Shown: positions 7,154 through 13,667 of the stretch, one piece after another
Position numbering within the stretch: position 1 is the first letter of the stretch
Layout: each line of letters starts with the position of its first letter
Origin: an uncultured Clostridium sp.
GTDB taxonomy: Bacteria > Bacillota > Clostridia > TANB77 > CAG-508
Reading direction: 5' to 3'
DNA: 14,881 nt
Assembly: GCA_946497905.1 (NCBI GenBank)
Contig: CAMMMI010000042.1
Coordinates: 1 to 14,881 of the forward strand
Notes under the pieces: model-generated
Seen by the model: only the letters and a program-made list of their open reading frames with translations
Database searches by the model: none
What the model was told of the DNA's origin: nothing
Position numbers and translations under genes: made by a program

Positions 7154-7200
7154 TTAAAATTCACAATGATACTGATAGATAGTACCATTGTGAATTTTAA
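7154..7200 (-). terminator. Hairpin terminator after the 131-residue gene
   Basis: Perfect 15-bp arms TTAAAATTCACAATG (7154-7168) and CATTGTGAATTTTAA (7186-7200), with TACT/AGTA extending the stem inward. On the minus strand it lies 21 bases after the stop codon of the gene ending at 7221 and ends TTTTAATTATTT, a moderate U-tract. Confidence 0.6.
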
Positions 7201-7220
7201 CCATATGAAATATTTATTAA

Positions 7221-7616
7221 TTAGATTTTATTTATATATTTTTTGTATTTTTTTGATTGTTGCCAATCTCCATATTTTCGTGGTTCTTCATAATTTACTC
7301 GATTATATTTTGTATTTTTCCCTTGATAATTAGAATAATATTTTTCTAATCTTGATTGTTTTTTCTTTACACTATTTCCTTCTGTTAATAATTTTATTTT
7401 TTTAGTTCTATATTTAGACATTAGTTTTGTTAAATATGTTTGTCTGTCTTCTACATAAAAAGTAACAACATATACTCCAAATTCATTTAATTTAATTCCA
7501 ACTTCTATTCTTCTTTTTGGAAATTCTTTTTTAGTTTCTTCTATTTTTTCTTCTATTTGTCTATCTGTATATGTTTTTGAATCAAAATAAAATTGCAAAC
7601 GTTTTATATTATTCAT
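7221..7616 (-). CDS. Unrecognised small basic protein
   Basis: A 131-residue protein with no signal peptide and no membrane segment. The first ~65 residues look like a mixed alpha/beta unit (IKRLQFYFDSKTYTDRQIEE, then VGIKLNEFGVYVVTFYVEDR). From about residue 66 it turns strongly basic and polar (Lys, Arg, Tyr, Asn, Gln), which would suit nucleic-acid contact or disorder. I do not recognise the family. A strong-looking promoter lies upstream (7688-7716) and a hairpin follows, so it seems to be transcribed alone. The ribosome site is weak (AAGGA, about 12 bases upstream). Confidence 0.6.
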   Translation of the reverse strand: MNNIKRLQFYFDSKTYTDRQIEEKIEETKKEFPKRRIEVGIKLNEFGVYVVTFYVEDRQTYLTKLMSKYRTKKIKLLTEGNSVKKKQSRLEKYYSNYQGKNTKYNRVNYEEPRKYGDWQQSKKYKKYINKI

Positions 7617-7687
7617 AATATATCCACATCCTTATTAAATTTTATTCAAAACTTAATGCAATATTACAGTTCTAAATTTACATATAT

Positions 7688-7716
7688 ATTTTACCATAAT
7701 TTTCTTGCCTTTTCAA
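7688..7716 (-). promoter_or_regulatory. Sigma-A-type promoter of the 131-residue gene
   Basis: On the minus strand TTGAAA (7711-7716), a 17-base spacer and TAAAAT (7688-7693). The leader to the ATG would be about 65 bases. Confidence 0.6.
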
Positions 7717-7736
7717 GAATTTTTTTTGTAAACATA

Positions 7737-7766
7737 TTGTATTTTATATTTTTATTGTGTTAGAAT
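7737..7766 (+). promoter_or_regulatory. Extended -10 promoter of the VWA gene
   Basis: TGT directly before TAGAAT (7761-7766) forms an extended -10 box; TTGTAT (7737-7742) at 18 bases is a poor -35. It points toward the gene starting at 7801 and is divergent from the promoter at 7688-7716. Confidence 0.4.
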
Positions 7767-7800
7767 ATATAATATATTATTTTAAGGGAGGATTTTACTT

Positions 7801-9138
7801 ATGAAAAAGAAAATTTTATTAATTTTATTTTTAATTATTATTTTAATGTCAAACCTTTCTTTTGCGTCATATAGTACAGTTTCTATGACTGTTGTAGAAG
7901 AACCGGTTTGTGCTATCGAAATTGGAGATAATTCAAAATTTGAAAAAAAGTTAATTGGTAAAGATTTGACTAATAAAGAGGTCACTTTGCAATTACAGGT
8001 TACCAATCAAGAAGTGCCTAATAAATTGACTGGTGAAGTTATGATAGTAATAGATAATTCAGATAGTATGACAGATGAAATATCTGGAACAACTAGAAAA
8101 GATTTGGTTTTTGAATCTGCTAAAACTTTGGTTTCTAATTTACTACAAGATAATACAGCTTTAAATGTTGGTATAGTTAGCTTTTCTAGTAATTCAGATA
8201 CATCTAAAGAAGGAACTCTTGAAGATGCATTTTTAATTTCTGAAATGTCTAATGATGTAACAACTTTAACTAATGCTATTTCTAACATTCAAACTAATGG
8301 TGCAAGAACTGATTTAGATGCTGGAATTCAATTAGCAACTCAATATTTTACTGATAACTCTACAAATAAATATATGATTGTTTTGACAGATGGTGTTCCT
8401 AATATTGCAGTTAATTATGATAAAAATTATTATTCTGATGACGTAATAGCAAAAACTAAACAAACTTTACTTAATACAACAAATAATGGAATTCAGTTAT
8501 TTACAATGCTTACAGGTATTGTAGATGAAAATTATGTCCCACTTGGAAATAAATCATATGGTCAAATTATTTCAGAAATATTTGGAAGTACTGAAACACC
8601 TACTACAGGTAAATTTTACTATGTAACTGATGATAAAATTGAGGAAACTATTACTAATACAATTTATGAAGATTTGATACCTAAAGAAAAAACTTTTAAG
8701 GATTTTACAATAGTTGATTATTTCCCACAAGAGATAATTAATAACTTTGATTTTGCATATGTAAGTAATGCAACTCATGGCAATATATCAACTCAAGTAG
8801 ATACTACTAATAATTCTATAACTTGGACTATTCCAGAATTATCTGCTGGTGAAACTGCTACTGTACAATATAAATTGAAATTAAAAGAAAATTTTGATAG
8901 TTCTATTATTAACCAAATTTTAGATACAAATGAAAAAGTTGATATAAGTTATACTGATCCAAATGGTGATATTCAAGAAAAAACTTCTGATGTTACACCA
9001 AAATTAAAACTTACTGAACCTCCAGCTGTTCTTCCAGCTGCTGGAAAAACTATTTTGATTGCATTTATAGTTTTAGCAACAGGTCTTTTAGTCTTTTCAT
9101 TAATTAAGTTGACTGTTTTAAATAAAAAAATGAATTAA
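7801..9138 (+). CDS. Secreted von Willebrand A domain surface protein with LPAAG anchor tail
   Basis: A 445-residue exported protein. Residues 1-22 are a signal peptide (MKKKILLILF core, likely cleavage after SFA). A von Willebrand A domain follows from about residue 78 with an intact metal-ion-dependent adhesion site: DNSDS (85-89), Thr170 in GARTDL and Asp197 in LTDGVP. From about 295 to 400 a beta-sandwich resembling DUF11 or pilin-type domains is seen (NSITWTIPELSAGETATVQY). The end is LPAAG (411-415), a ~20-residue hydrophobic helix and a basic tail KKMN, matching the layout of sortase substrates with Ala in place of Thr. It is probably an adhesin displayed on the vegetative cell surface. 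AGGGAGG precedes the ATG. It ends tail-to-tail with the DUF11 gene. Confidence 0.85.
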   Translation: MKKKILLILFLIIILMSNLSFASYSTVSMTVVEEPVCAIEIGDNSKFEKKLIGKDLTNKEVTLQLQVTNQEVPNKLTGEVMIVIDNSDSMTDEISGTTRKDLVFESAKTLVSNLLQDNTALNVGIVSFSSNSDTSKEGTLEDAFLISEMSNDVTTLTNAISNIQTNGARTDLDAGIQLATQYFTDNSTNKYMIVLTDGVPNIAVNYDKNYYSDDVIAKTKQTLLNTTNNGIQLFTMLTGIVDENYVPLGNKSYGQIISEIFGSTETPTTGKFYYVTDDKIEETITNTIYEDLIPKEKTFKDFTIVDYFPQEIINNFDFAYVSNATHGNISTQVDTTNNSITWTIPELSAGETATVQYKLKLKENFDSSIINQILDTNEKVDISYTDPNGDIQEKTSDVTPKLKLTEPPAVLPAAGKTILIAFIVLATGLLVFSLIKLTVLNKKMN

Positions 9139-9228
9139 AAAAATTTATCTAAGTATTAACATTAGGAACAAATCGGAGATTTTTAATGCCAATTATTTAT
9201 ATTACTAAAATTATCTTTCGAAATAATT

Positions 9229-9286
9229 AAAATCAAGATTAGAATATATTACTATTTATATAGTATCCACTAATCTTGATTTTTTA
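9229..9286. terminator. Bidirectional terminator between convergent genes
   Basis: Perfect 14-bp arms AAAATCAAGATTAG (9229-9242) and CTAATCTTGATTTT (9270-9283), with TACTAT/ATAGTA pairing inside the loop. On the plus strand a T-run follows (VWA gene); on the minus strand the end is TTTTAATTATTT (DUF11 gene). Confidence 0.75.
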
Positions 9287-9325
9287 ATTTTCTCTATATT
9301 TTTTAACATTTTTACTGGTTAGTTT

Positions 9326-11410
9326 TTAATCTTGATTACATTCACCAGAAAATAATTGTAACTTAGATTGTAATATTAATTCCAATTTAGTGATAGTATT
9401 TATAAGATCTGTTGCACTTTGATTTACTTTTAACAATTGTTCAGGAGTTATATCATCTATTGCTATGGCAGTTTGTATTTTTTCTCCTTCTGCATTTAAG
9501 ATATGAGAAAGTGCTGTTTCTTGTAAAGCAACAGATTCAATTATATCTGTAATTGCTTGACATCTTGAACTTGCTGTTACATTTACAGTTACTGTTGATG
9601 TGTTATTTGCTAAATTAGGATCTGGAGTTAATGAGCTAACAGTAGCAGTATTCGAAATTCTTCCTGATGAATTTTCTGAAACCGTTCCCCTTATTAATAC
9701 TAGTTGTGAATCTCCTGGTTCAATTGTTCCAAAATTAAATGTTCCTTGCCATGGATAAAAATTATTTCCCCCATCTATCGAAAATTCTGGATTTAATATA
9801 TTTGGTGATATATTATCAGTTAGTATAACATTTTCAGAAGCTGATGGACCTAAATTATTAATAACTATTCTATATTCTATCATGTCTCCTGGATTTACAT
9901 TACTTGAATTAGCTGTTTTTACAACAGATATATCTGCTTCTTGAACTACTTCTTCAATTTCAACTTCTACTTCATTTGATACTACATTAAATGTTTCTGG
10001 TATTCCTCCTTCTACTGGTGTATAGTCATAACTTATATTTGCTCTATTTATTACTGGATTTTCTGTTGGAATTGAAGTTGCTGTTGCTGAAAAACTAATT
10101 GTTGCTGTTTCGCCTCCTTCAATGTCTGGAATGCTAAATCCTATATTGGGATTTAATCCTGGTTCAGATGTTCCATTTACTATTACAGAATTTGGCAAAA
10201 ATGTTAGTCCTTCTGGAATTATATCTTGAAATATTACATTTGTTAGTGGACTTTCACAAGTATTTGTTAAAGTAACTGTAAATGTTACAATATCACCTAA
10301 TCCAACTTCTGTATCACTTACAGTTTTTATTGGAGTAAATATTGGTACTTCAATTTCATTTAATGAAATATCATCTATTGCATAGTCATTACCTATTGCT
10401 TCTGGACCTTCACTTAAAAATTCCACTGTTAGAGTATTATTGTTTTGTGAATTTATTACAGTTCCAATTTGTTTCCATTCAGGAGTATTTGTATTAACTG
10501 GTATTAATGCTCCTAATGTTTCATGAAATATGACATTTCCATTTTCATCAAGTATTTCAACTCCTAATTGTGGGTTTGCATATCCCAGAGCTTTAAACAT
10601 ATTTAATATCCAACTGCTAAATAAATAATTAGTATTTGGTTTTACTGTTACTACATCTCTAAAAAATATAGAACCTGGTTCAAATCCATTTACAACCATC
10701 ATTCTTCCAGTTTCGTTTCCTTCTGTATGGTCTGCTATCCTCCACCATGCTCCAATTCTATTACTTAAAGAATTATTCATAAGATTTTGAATTGTGTATT
10801 CCCCTGCGTCTGGAGTATAATTATCTGGATTTGGTAATACATAGGTGAAATCTGGTGCAATTCCTGGATACGGATTAGGGTTTGCACCTGTATTAGGTGC
10901 AGTTCCAGCTGGAAAAGTCCCAAAAGTTCCATTATCGGCTACATTTATTAAGTTGATTGGCGATATTGTTACACAATTATCTGTGATTGTAGAAATTGGA
11001 GTATATCTAACTGGTCCATTTAGAAAATCTACATTTGATATATTTGCACCATTGACAGTTATGAATACTGTGTTTGGTGTTGTTGCATCTAAATTTGTGC
11101 TTCCAGTTGGAGGATTACTAACATAATTAATTGGTGGCATTGCACCAATTGGAACTCCTCCAACTACTGCATTATTAAAATCTCCTGGAGTATTTACTGC
11201 TGGAGTTCCAAAAGATTCTACTACACGGTAACTCCCATTTGGTACATTTATAAAAGAATATTCACCATTACTATTTGTATATACTGCTAGCCTTGCATTT
11301 GTTACAACATTTTGTAATACAACAGGAACATTTGCAATTCCTTCCGTACTAGAAGCTGATGAAGCGGTTCTATTTCTATCAAATAATACTCTACCCGATA
11401 CTACAGCCAT
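9326..11410 (-). CDS. DUF11-domain surface-layer protein with C-terminal shared module, no signal peptide
   Basis: A 694-residue protein. Residues 1-130 form a carboxypeptidase-regulatory/SdrD B-like beta-sandwich (GRVLFDRNR, NSNGEYSFINVPNGSYRVVE). Residues ~140-355 resemble a jelly-roll of the carbohydrate-binding type (YLFSSWILNM to NDYAIDDISLNE). Two DUF11 repeats follow at ~356-485 and ~490-612 (ADISVVKTANSSNVNPGDMI, VILTDNISPN). Residues 616-690 are the module also found in the two neighbouring genes. There is no signal peptide, membrane helix or sortase motif, which is odd for DUF11 proteins and fits assembly on a forespore from the mother cell. AAGGGGGG precedes the ATG. The gene overlaps the cysteine-rich gene by 20 bases. 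The spore-surface role is inference. Confidence 0.82.
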   Translation of the reverse strand: MAVVSGRVLFDRNRTASSASSTEGIANVPVVLQNVVTNARLAVYTNSNGEYSFINVPNGSYRVVESFGTPAVNTPGDFNNAVVGGVPIGAMPPINYVSNPPTGSTNLDATTPNTVFITVNGANISNVDFLNGPVRYTPISTITDNCVTISPINLINVADNGTFGTFPAGTAPNTGANPNPYPGIAPDFTYVLPNPDNYTPDAGEYTIQNLMNNSLSNRIGAWWRIADHTEGNETGRMMVVNGFEPGSIFFRDVVTVKPNTNYLFSSWILNMFKALGYANPQLGVEILDENGNVIFHETLGALIPVNTNTPEWKQIGTVINSQNNNTLTVEFLSEGPEAIGNDYAIDDISLNEIEVPIFTPIKTVSDTEVGLGDIVTFTVTLTNTCESPLTNVIFQDIIPEGLTFLPNSVIVNGTSEPGLNPNIGFSIPDIEGGETATISFSATATSIPTENPVINRANISYDYTPVEGGIPETFNVVSNEVEVEIEEVVQEADISVVKTANSSNVNPGDMIEYRIVINNLGPSASENVILTDNISPNILNPEFSIDGGNNFYPWQGTFNFGTIEPGDSQLVLIRGTVSENSSGRISNTATVSSLTPDPNLANNTSTVTVNVTASSRCQAITDIIESVALQETALSHILNAEGEKIQTAIAIDDITPEQLLKVNQSATDLINTITKLELILQSKLQLFSGECNQD

Positions 11411-11966
11411 TATAATTCCCCCCTTCCATTTTAGAAATAGCTATTTCTAATTTTCTTGATAACATGCATTCTAATTCTGTTATATCTCTAATAGTATTTC
11501 TAACACTATTATTTACTTCTAGTAATTCACAAACATTATCAGATATTTGAACTGCTTTTTGTATTTTTTCTCCTTCTGCATTTAATATATGAGAAATTGC
11601 TGTTTCTACAAGAGCAATTGATTCTATTATATCGCAAATACTATTGTTTTCACATTCACTACAACATTTACAAGTATCACAACTATTACAGTTATTACAT
11701 TCATCACAATTATTACAACAATTACAATTATTGCATTTACAACAGTTATTGCAACAATCACAAGAATTACATTCATCATAATTGTTACAATTGCCACATT
11801 CATTACAATTATTACATTCATCACAATTACACTTCTTGCAACAACTATTACAACATTTCTTATTATGATCTTTAAAACATCTTTTTTGCGAATTATCTAT
11901 TAAATTTTCAGAAGAAAGTATTTTTGCTATCTTTTTAGTTACTTTTTTTGAATTTATTTTTTTCAT
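11391..11966 (-). CDS. Cysteine/asparagine-rich protein with C-terminal shared module
   Basis: A 191-residue protein in three parts. Residues 1-29 are a basic leader (MKKINSKKVTKKIAKILSS). Residues ~30-105 are a low-complexity tract with 29 cysteines, mostly as C-N-N-C, C-D-E-C and CC units. Residues ~110-187 carry the shared module (SHILNAEGEKIQ). No signal peptide is seen. Cysteine-rich proteins such as CdeC in Clostridioides and CotY/CotZ/ExsY in Bacillus build disulfide-linked spore layers; this one resembles them only in composition. I prefer the ATG at 11964-11966; an ATG at 11978 has AAAGGA directly against it, too close to work well. The start overlaps the stop of a possible 23-codon leader frame. 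Its end overlaps the DUF11 gene, so the two form an operon. Metal binding is an alternative role. Confidence 0.78.
   Translation of the reverse strand: MKKINSKKVTKKIAKILSSENLIDNSQKRCFKDHNKKCCNSCCKKCNCDECNNCNECGNCNNYDECNSCDCCNNCCKCNNCNCCNNCDECNNCNSCDTCKCCSECENNSICDIIESIALVETAISHILNAEGEKIQKAVQISDNVCELLEVNNSVRNTIRDITELECMLSRKLEIAISKMEGGNYNGCSIG
11690..11830. repeat. Imperfect tandem codon repeat in the cysteine-rich gene
   Basis: TGT/AAT/GAT-type codons alternate in short units. One 21-base unit is repeated exactly at 11692-11712 and 11809-11829, encoding the NNCDECNN motif, with a degenerate copy near 11765-11784. It suggests growth of the tract by internal duplication. Confidence 0.6.
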
Positions 11967-12034
11967 AGTAAATTCCATTCCTTTCTCACTTTACTATAAA
12001 GGCATACATAGTCATGAAAGTAAATTTCTTTCAA
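11963..12034 (-). CDS. Possible 23-residue leader frame coupled to the cysteine-rich gene
   Basis: AGGAGG (12043-12048) lies eight bases before a TTG at 12032-12034. The frame from that TTG runs 23 codons and stops at TGA 11963-11965, which overlaps the preferred ATG of the cysteine-rich gene as ATGA. The start of the peptide reads KEIYFHDYVCLYSK. This arrangement would allow translational coupling, and it is the only strong ribosome site near the cysteine-rich gene. It could also be chance; the peptide has no known relative. Confidence 0.35.
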   Translation of the reverse strand: MKEIYFHDYVCLYSKVRKEWNLL

Positions 12035-12081
12035 ACTAAAAACCTCCTAATACATTTTATGTTTAGCTGTCATATTCTGTA

Positions 12082-12109
12082 ACAAGGTGTCAAAAAAACA
12101 CGTATATTA
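12082..12109 (+). promoter_or_regulatory. Sigma-K-like promoter of the 88-residue gene
   Basis: AC (12082-12083), 17 bases, then CGTATATTA (12101-12109), which fits the late mother-cell sigma-K pattern AC-N16/17-CATANNNTA with one mismatch. It predicts a leader of about 40 bases, including a small hairpin GTAGT/ACTAC (12115-12129). The pattern is short, so this is only suggestive. Confidence 0.3.
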
Positions 12110-12154
12110 TATTAGTAGTTTTATACTACAAATTTTTTTAAAGGAGATATTTTT

Positions 12155-12421
12155 ATGGGTATGCCAGTTATTACTCCAGGAGAAAGTACAAGGAGTCAAG
12201 CGATTACAGATCTAATAGAATCTGTTGCTTTACAAGAAACTGCACTTTCTCATATAATAAATGCAGAAGGGGAAAAAATGCAAGCTATTATAGGAATGGA
12301 AGATATCTCTTCTGATGAGTTATTAGAGCTTAATAATTCTGTGCAAACTATGATAACTGCTATTCTTCGTCTTGAAATAATTATTCAGTCAAAGTTAGAA
12401 TTATTTTCTGATGAATTATAA
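12155..12421 (+). CDS. Stand-alone shared-module protein
   Basis: An 88-residue protein. After a 13-residue lead (MGMPVITPGESTR) the whole chain is the module seen at the ends of the DUF11 and cysteine-rich proteins: QAITDLIESVALQETALSHI, then INAEGEKMQ, a variable linker, and a second amphipathic helix ending QSKLELFSDEL. Two heptad-like helices joined by an acidic turn suggest a helical hairpin able to pair with the other module copies. No signal peptide or cysteine is present. AAAGGAG lies about eight bases before the ATG. It is divergent from the cysteine-rich gene. A structural organiser of the same particle is a reasonable inference; no function is established to my knowledge. Confidence 0.8.
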   Translation: MGMPVITPGESTRSQAITDLIESVALQETALSHIINAEGEKMQAIIGMEDISSDELLELNNSVQTMITAILRLEIIIQSKLELFSDEL

Positions 12422-12425
12422 ATAC

Positions 12426-12456
12426 TTTTCACACATACCTATTTCATATGTGAAAA
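12426..12456 (+). terminator. Weak hairpin after the 88-residue gene
   Basis: Arms TTTTCACACAT (12426-12436) and ATATGTGAAAA (12446-12456) pair with one mismatch, just after the stop codon. The following T-run is poor. Confidence 0.45.
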
Positions 12457-12501
12457 TTGTATATTATGTTTAAAATGAAATAATTGAATATTTAATATAA
12501 A

Positions 12502-12536
12502 ACAGTATTCTTTGCAAATTTGCTTTAGAATACTGT
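12502..12536 (-). terminator. Terminator of the 153-residue gene
   Basis: Arms ACAGTATTCT (12502-12511) and AGAATACTGT (12527-12536), with GCAAATTTGC pairing inside the loop. On the minus strand it is followed by TTTTATATT, as expected for a terminator 26 bases after the gene ending at 12563. Confidence 0.65.
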
Positions 12537-12562
12537 CTTAAATAGTTGGATTTATATGTTTT

Positions 12563-13024
12563 TTATCTGTCTCCTTTTCTTTTAGTTTTTATAACCAACA
12601 CATATATTGGTTGGCCGTAAATATTGACCAACCCATGTGATTGATCTTTATTACAGAAGTCAATAGTGCCATCTTGAAAAATGTACCATTCACGTACTTT
12701 TCTTATTTGAGTGCCTCTATTGGCGAGCTCATTGTTACTATGCATCCCGATTGCTAAACCAGGATTTTTCACATACAGCCATTCAAATATATGGACTGTA
12801 TGTTTGTAATATACTTTCCCTATTTGCTGTAGGAAAACTATATTATTAACTCCAAACATTTGCTCCCATTCGAAATTGTTTCGTTTGGGTATCAAATGTT
12901 CTAATTCAGATGTAAAACGCTTAAATGAGTCTGGCCCATGTTCGCGTTCTGTGTTTTTTTCTAACATCACCCTTTTCAATTTTCTTAGCTCTTCCTCATT
13001 AAATGTCCTTAATTCTTCTTTCAT
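12563..13024 (-). CDS. Unrecognised protein, compositionally atypical
   Basis: A 153-residue soluble protein that I do not recognise. The first ~45 residues are charged and helical (FNEEELRKLKRVMLEKN). The second half appears to be beta-strands: KVYYKHTVHIFEWLYVKN, GMHSNNELANRG, KVREWYIFQDGTIDF, LVNIYGQPIYVLVIKTK. The H-S-N-N-E and EWY...DG elements faintly recall a cupin barrel, but this is too weak to call. GGAGG lies nine bases before the ATG and a promoter (13069-13097) and terminator flank it, so it is its own transcription unit. Its DNA has visibly more G and C (sampled lines about 35-45%) than its neighbours, hinting at transfer. Confidence 0.65.
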   Translation of the reverse strand: MKEELRTFNEEELRKLKRVMLEKNTEREHGPDSFKRFTSELEHLIPKRNNFEWEQMFGVNNIVFLQQIGKVYYKHTVHIFEWLYVKNPGLAIGMHSNNELANRGTQIRKVREWYIFQDGTIDFCNKDQSHGLVNIYGQPIYVLVIKTKRKGDR

Positions 13025-13068
13025 AATAATATACCTCCAACATTTTTTTCAACTCGATTTATGACATA

Positions 13069-13097
13069 ATAGTATCACAAATTTTTTCAACTTTCAA
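13069..13097 (-). promoter_or_regulatory. Promoter of the 153-residue gene
   Basis: On the minus strand TTGAAA (13092-13097), a 17-base spacer and TACTAT (13069-13074) preceded by TGA, an extended -10. The leader to the ATG is about 38 bases. Confidence 0.5.
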
Positions 13098-13163
13098 GTT
13101 CTAAAATTATACCACTAATAAATTATTTGCATGTCAAAATACGATTCCTAACTATTCTAACCC

Positions 13164-13195
13164 ATAAAATCAGATTCAAACGAATCTGATTTTAT
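13164..13195 (-). terminator. Terminator-like hairpin after the cotJC fragment
   Basis: A perfect 14-bp stem, ATAAAATCAGATTC (13164-13177) and GAATCTGATTTTAT (13182-13195), with a four-base loop. It lies 26 bases beyond the stop codon of the cotJC fragment on the minus strand. Confidence 0.6.
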
Positions 13196-13220
13196 TAAAT
13201 CTTGTAATTATTACCTCTTA

Positions 13221-13562
13221 TTATTTACAATTATTATTCATATAAAATTTTTTGTCAGCTAATTTGTCTTGTACTCCACGAAGTGCTTCTCCAAATCTTT
13301 GGAAATGCACTACTTCTCTTTCTCTTAGGTATCTTAGTGGATCTATTACATCTGGATTATCTCTACATAAATCTATTAGTTTTTCATAAGTTGCTCTTGC
13401 TTTTTGTTCTGCAGCTAAGTCTTCTTGTAAATTGGCAATTGGGTCTCCTTTTGCTGCAATATATGCTGCTGTAAATGGTACTCCTGCTGCTGATTGTGGA
13501 TATACATCCACACCATGTGGTGTGTGTTTGTTATCTATCCCAAAAGAAAATTTTTTAGGTAA
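13221..13562 (-). pseudogene. cotJC: Spore coat protein CotJC, 5'-truncated (manganese catalase family)
   Basis: The frame matches the C-terminal half of CotJC, a coat protein related to manganese catalases with a ferritin-like four-helix bundle: YPQSAAGVPFTAAYIAAKGD, AAEQKARATYEKL and RYLREREVVHFQRFGEAL. Intact CotJC is about 190 residues; here similarity covers only about 100. Upstream the frame reads GIDNKHTPHGVD, still plausibly homologous, then reaches a stop at 13563-13565. The N-terminal helices, with three of the five usual metal ligands (Glu, Glu, His), are absent from the window; the later Glu and His remain. A GTG at 13509-13511 could start a shorter product but has no good ribosome site. 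The usual cotJA and cotJB neighbours are also missing. It is probably inactive. Confidence 0.8.
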
Positions 13563-13667
13563 CTATTCATTTTGTATTTTCCATATATTACAAGTTGGTA
13601 AAAATATATTAAAGAATTAGGCTATTTATATTCAAAACCATCTTATAAAAAAGAATATGTAAAAAGA

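Noticed and set aside
9191..9228. Second inverted repeat AATTATTT/AAATAATT before the bidirectional terminator
   Set aside because: The arms are only eight A/T bases, expected by chance in such AT-rich DNA.
9186..9230. A 14-codon frame (MPIIYITKIIFRNN) with GGAG upstream, after the VWA gene
   Set aside because: It is very short, runs into the terminator hairpin and has no supporting context.
11640..11860. Periodic short repeats that could suggest a CRISPR array or a tandem-repeat locus
   Set aside because: The period is a few codons, there are no spacers, and the sequence is the continuous Cys/Asn-rich reading frame of the minus-strand gene.
13078..13135. TTGACA and TATAAT boxes upstream of the 153-residue gene on the minus strand
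   Set aside because: The spacing is 20 bases, outside the functional range; the TTGAAA-17-TACTAT pair with extended -10 is better placed.
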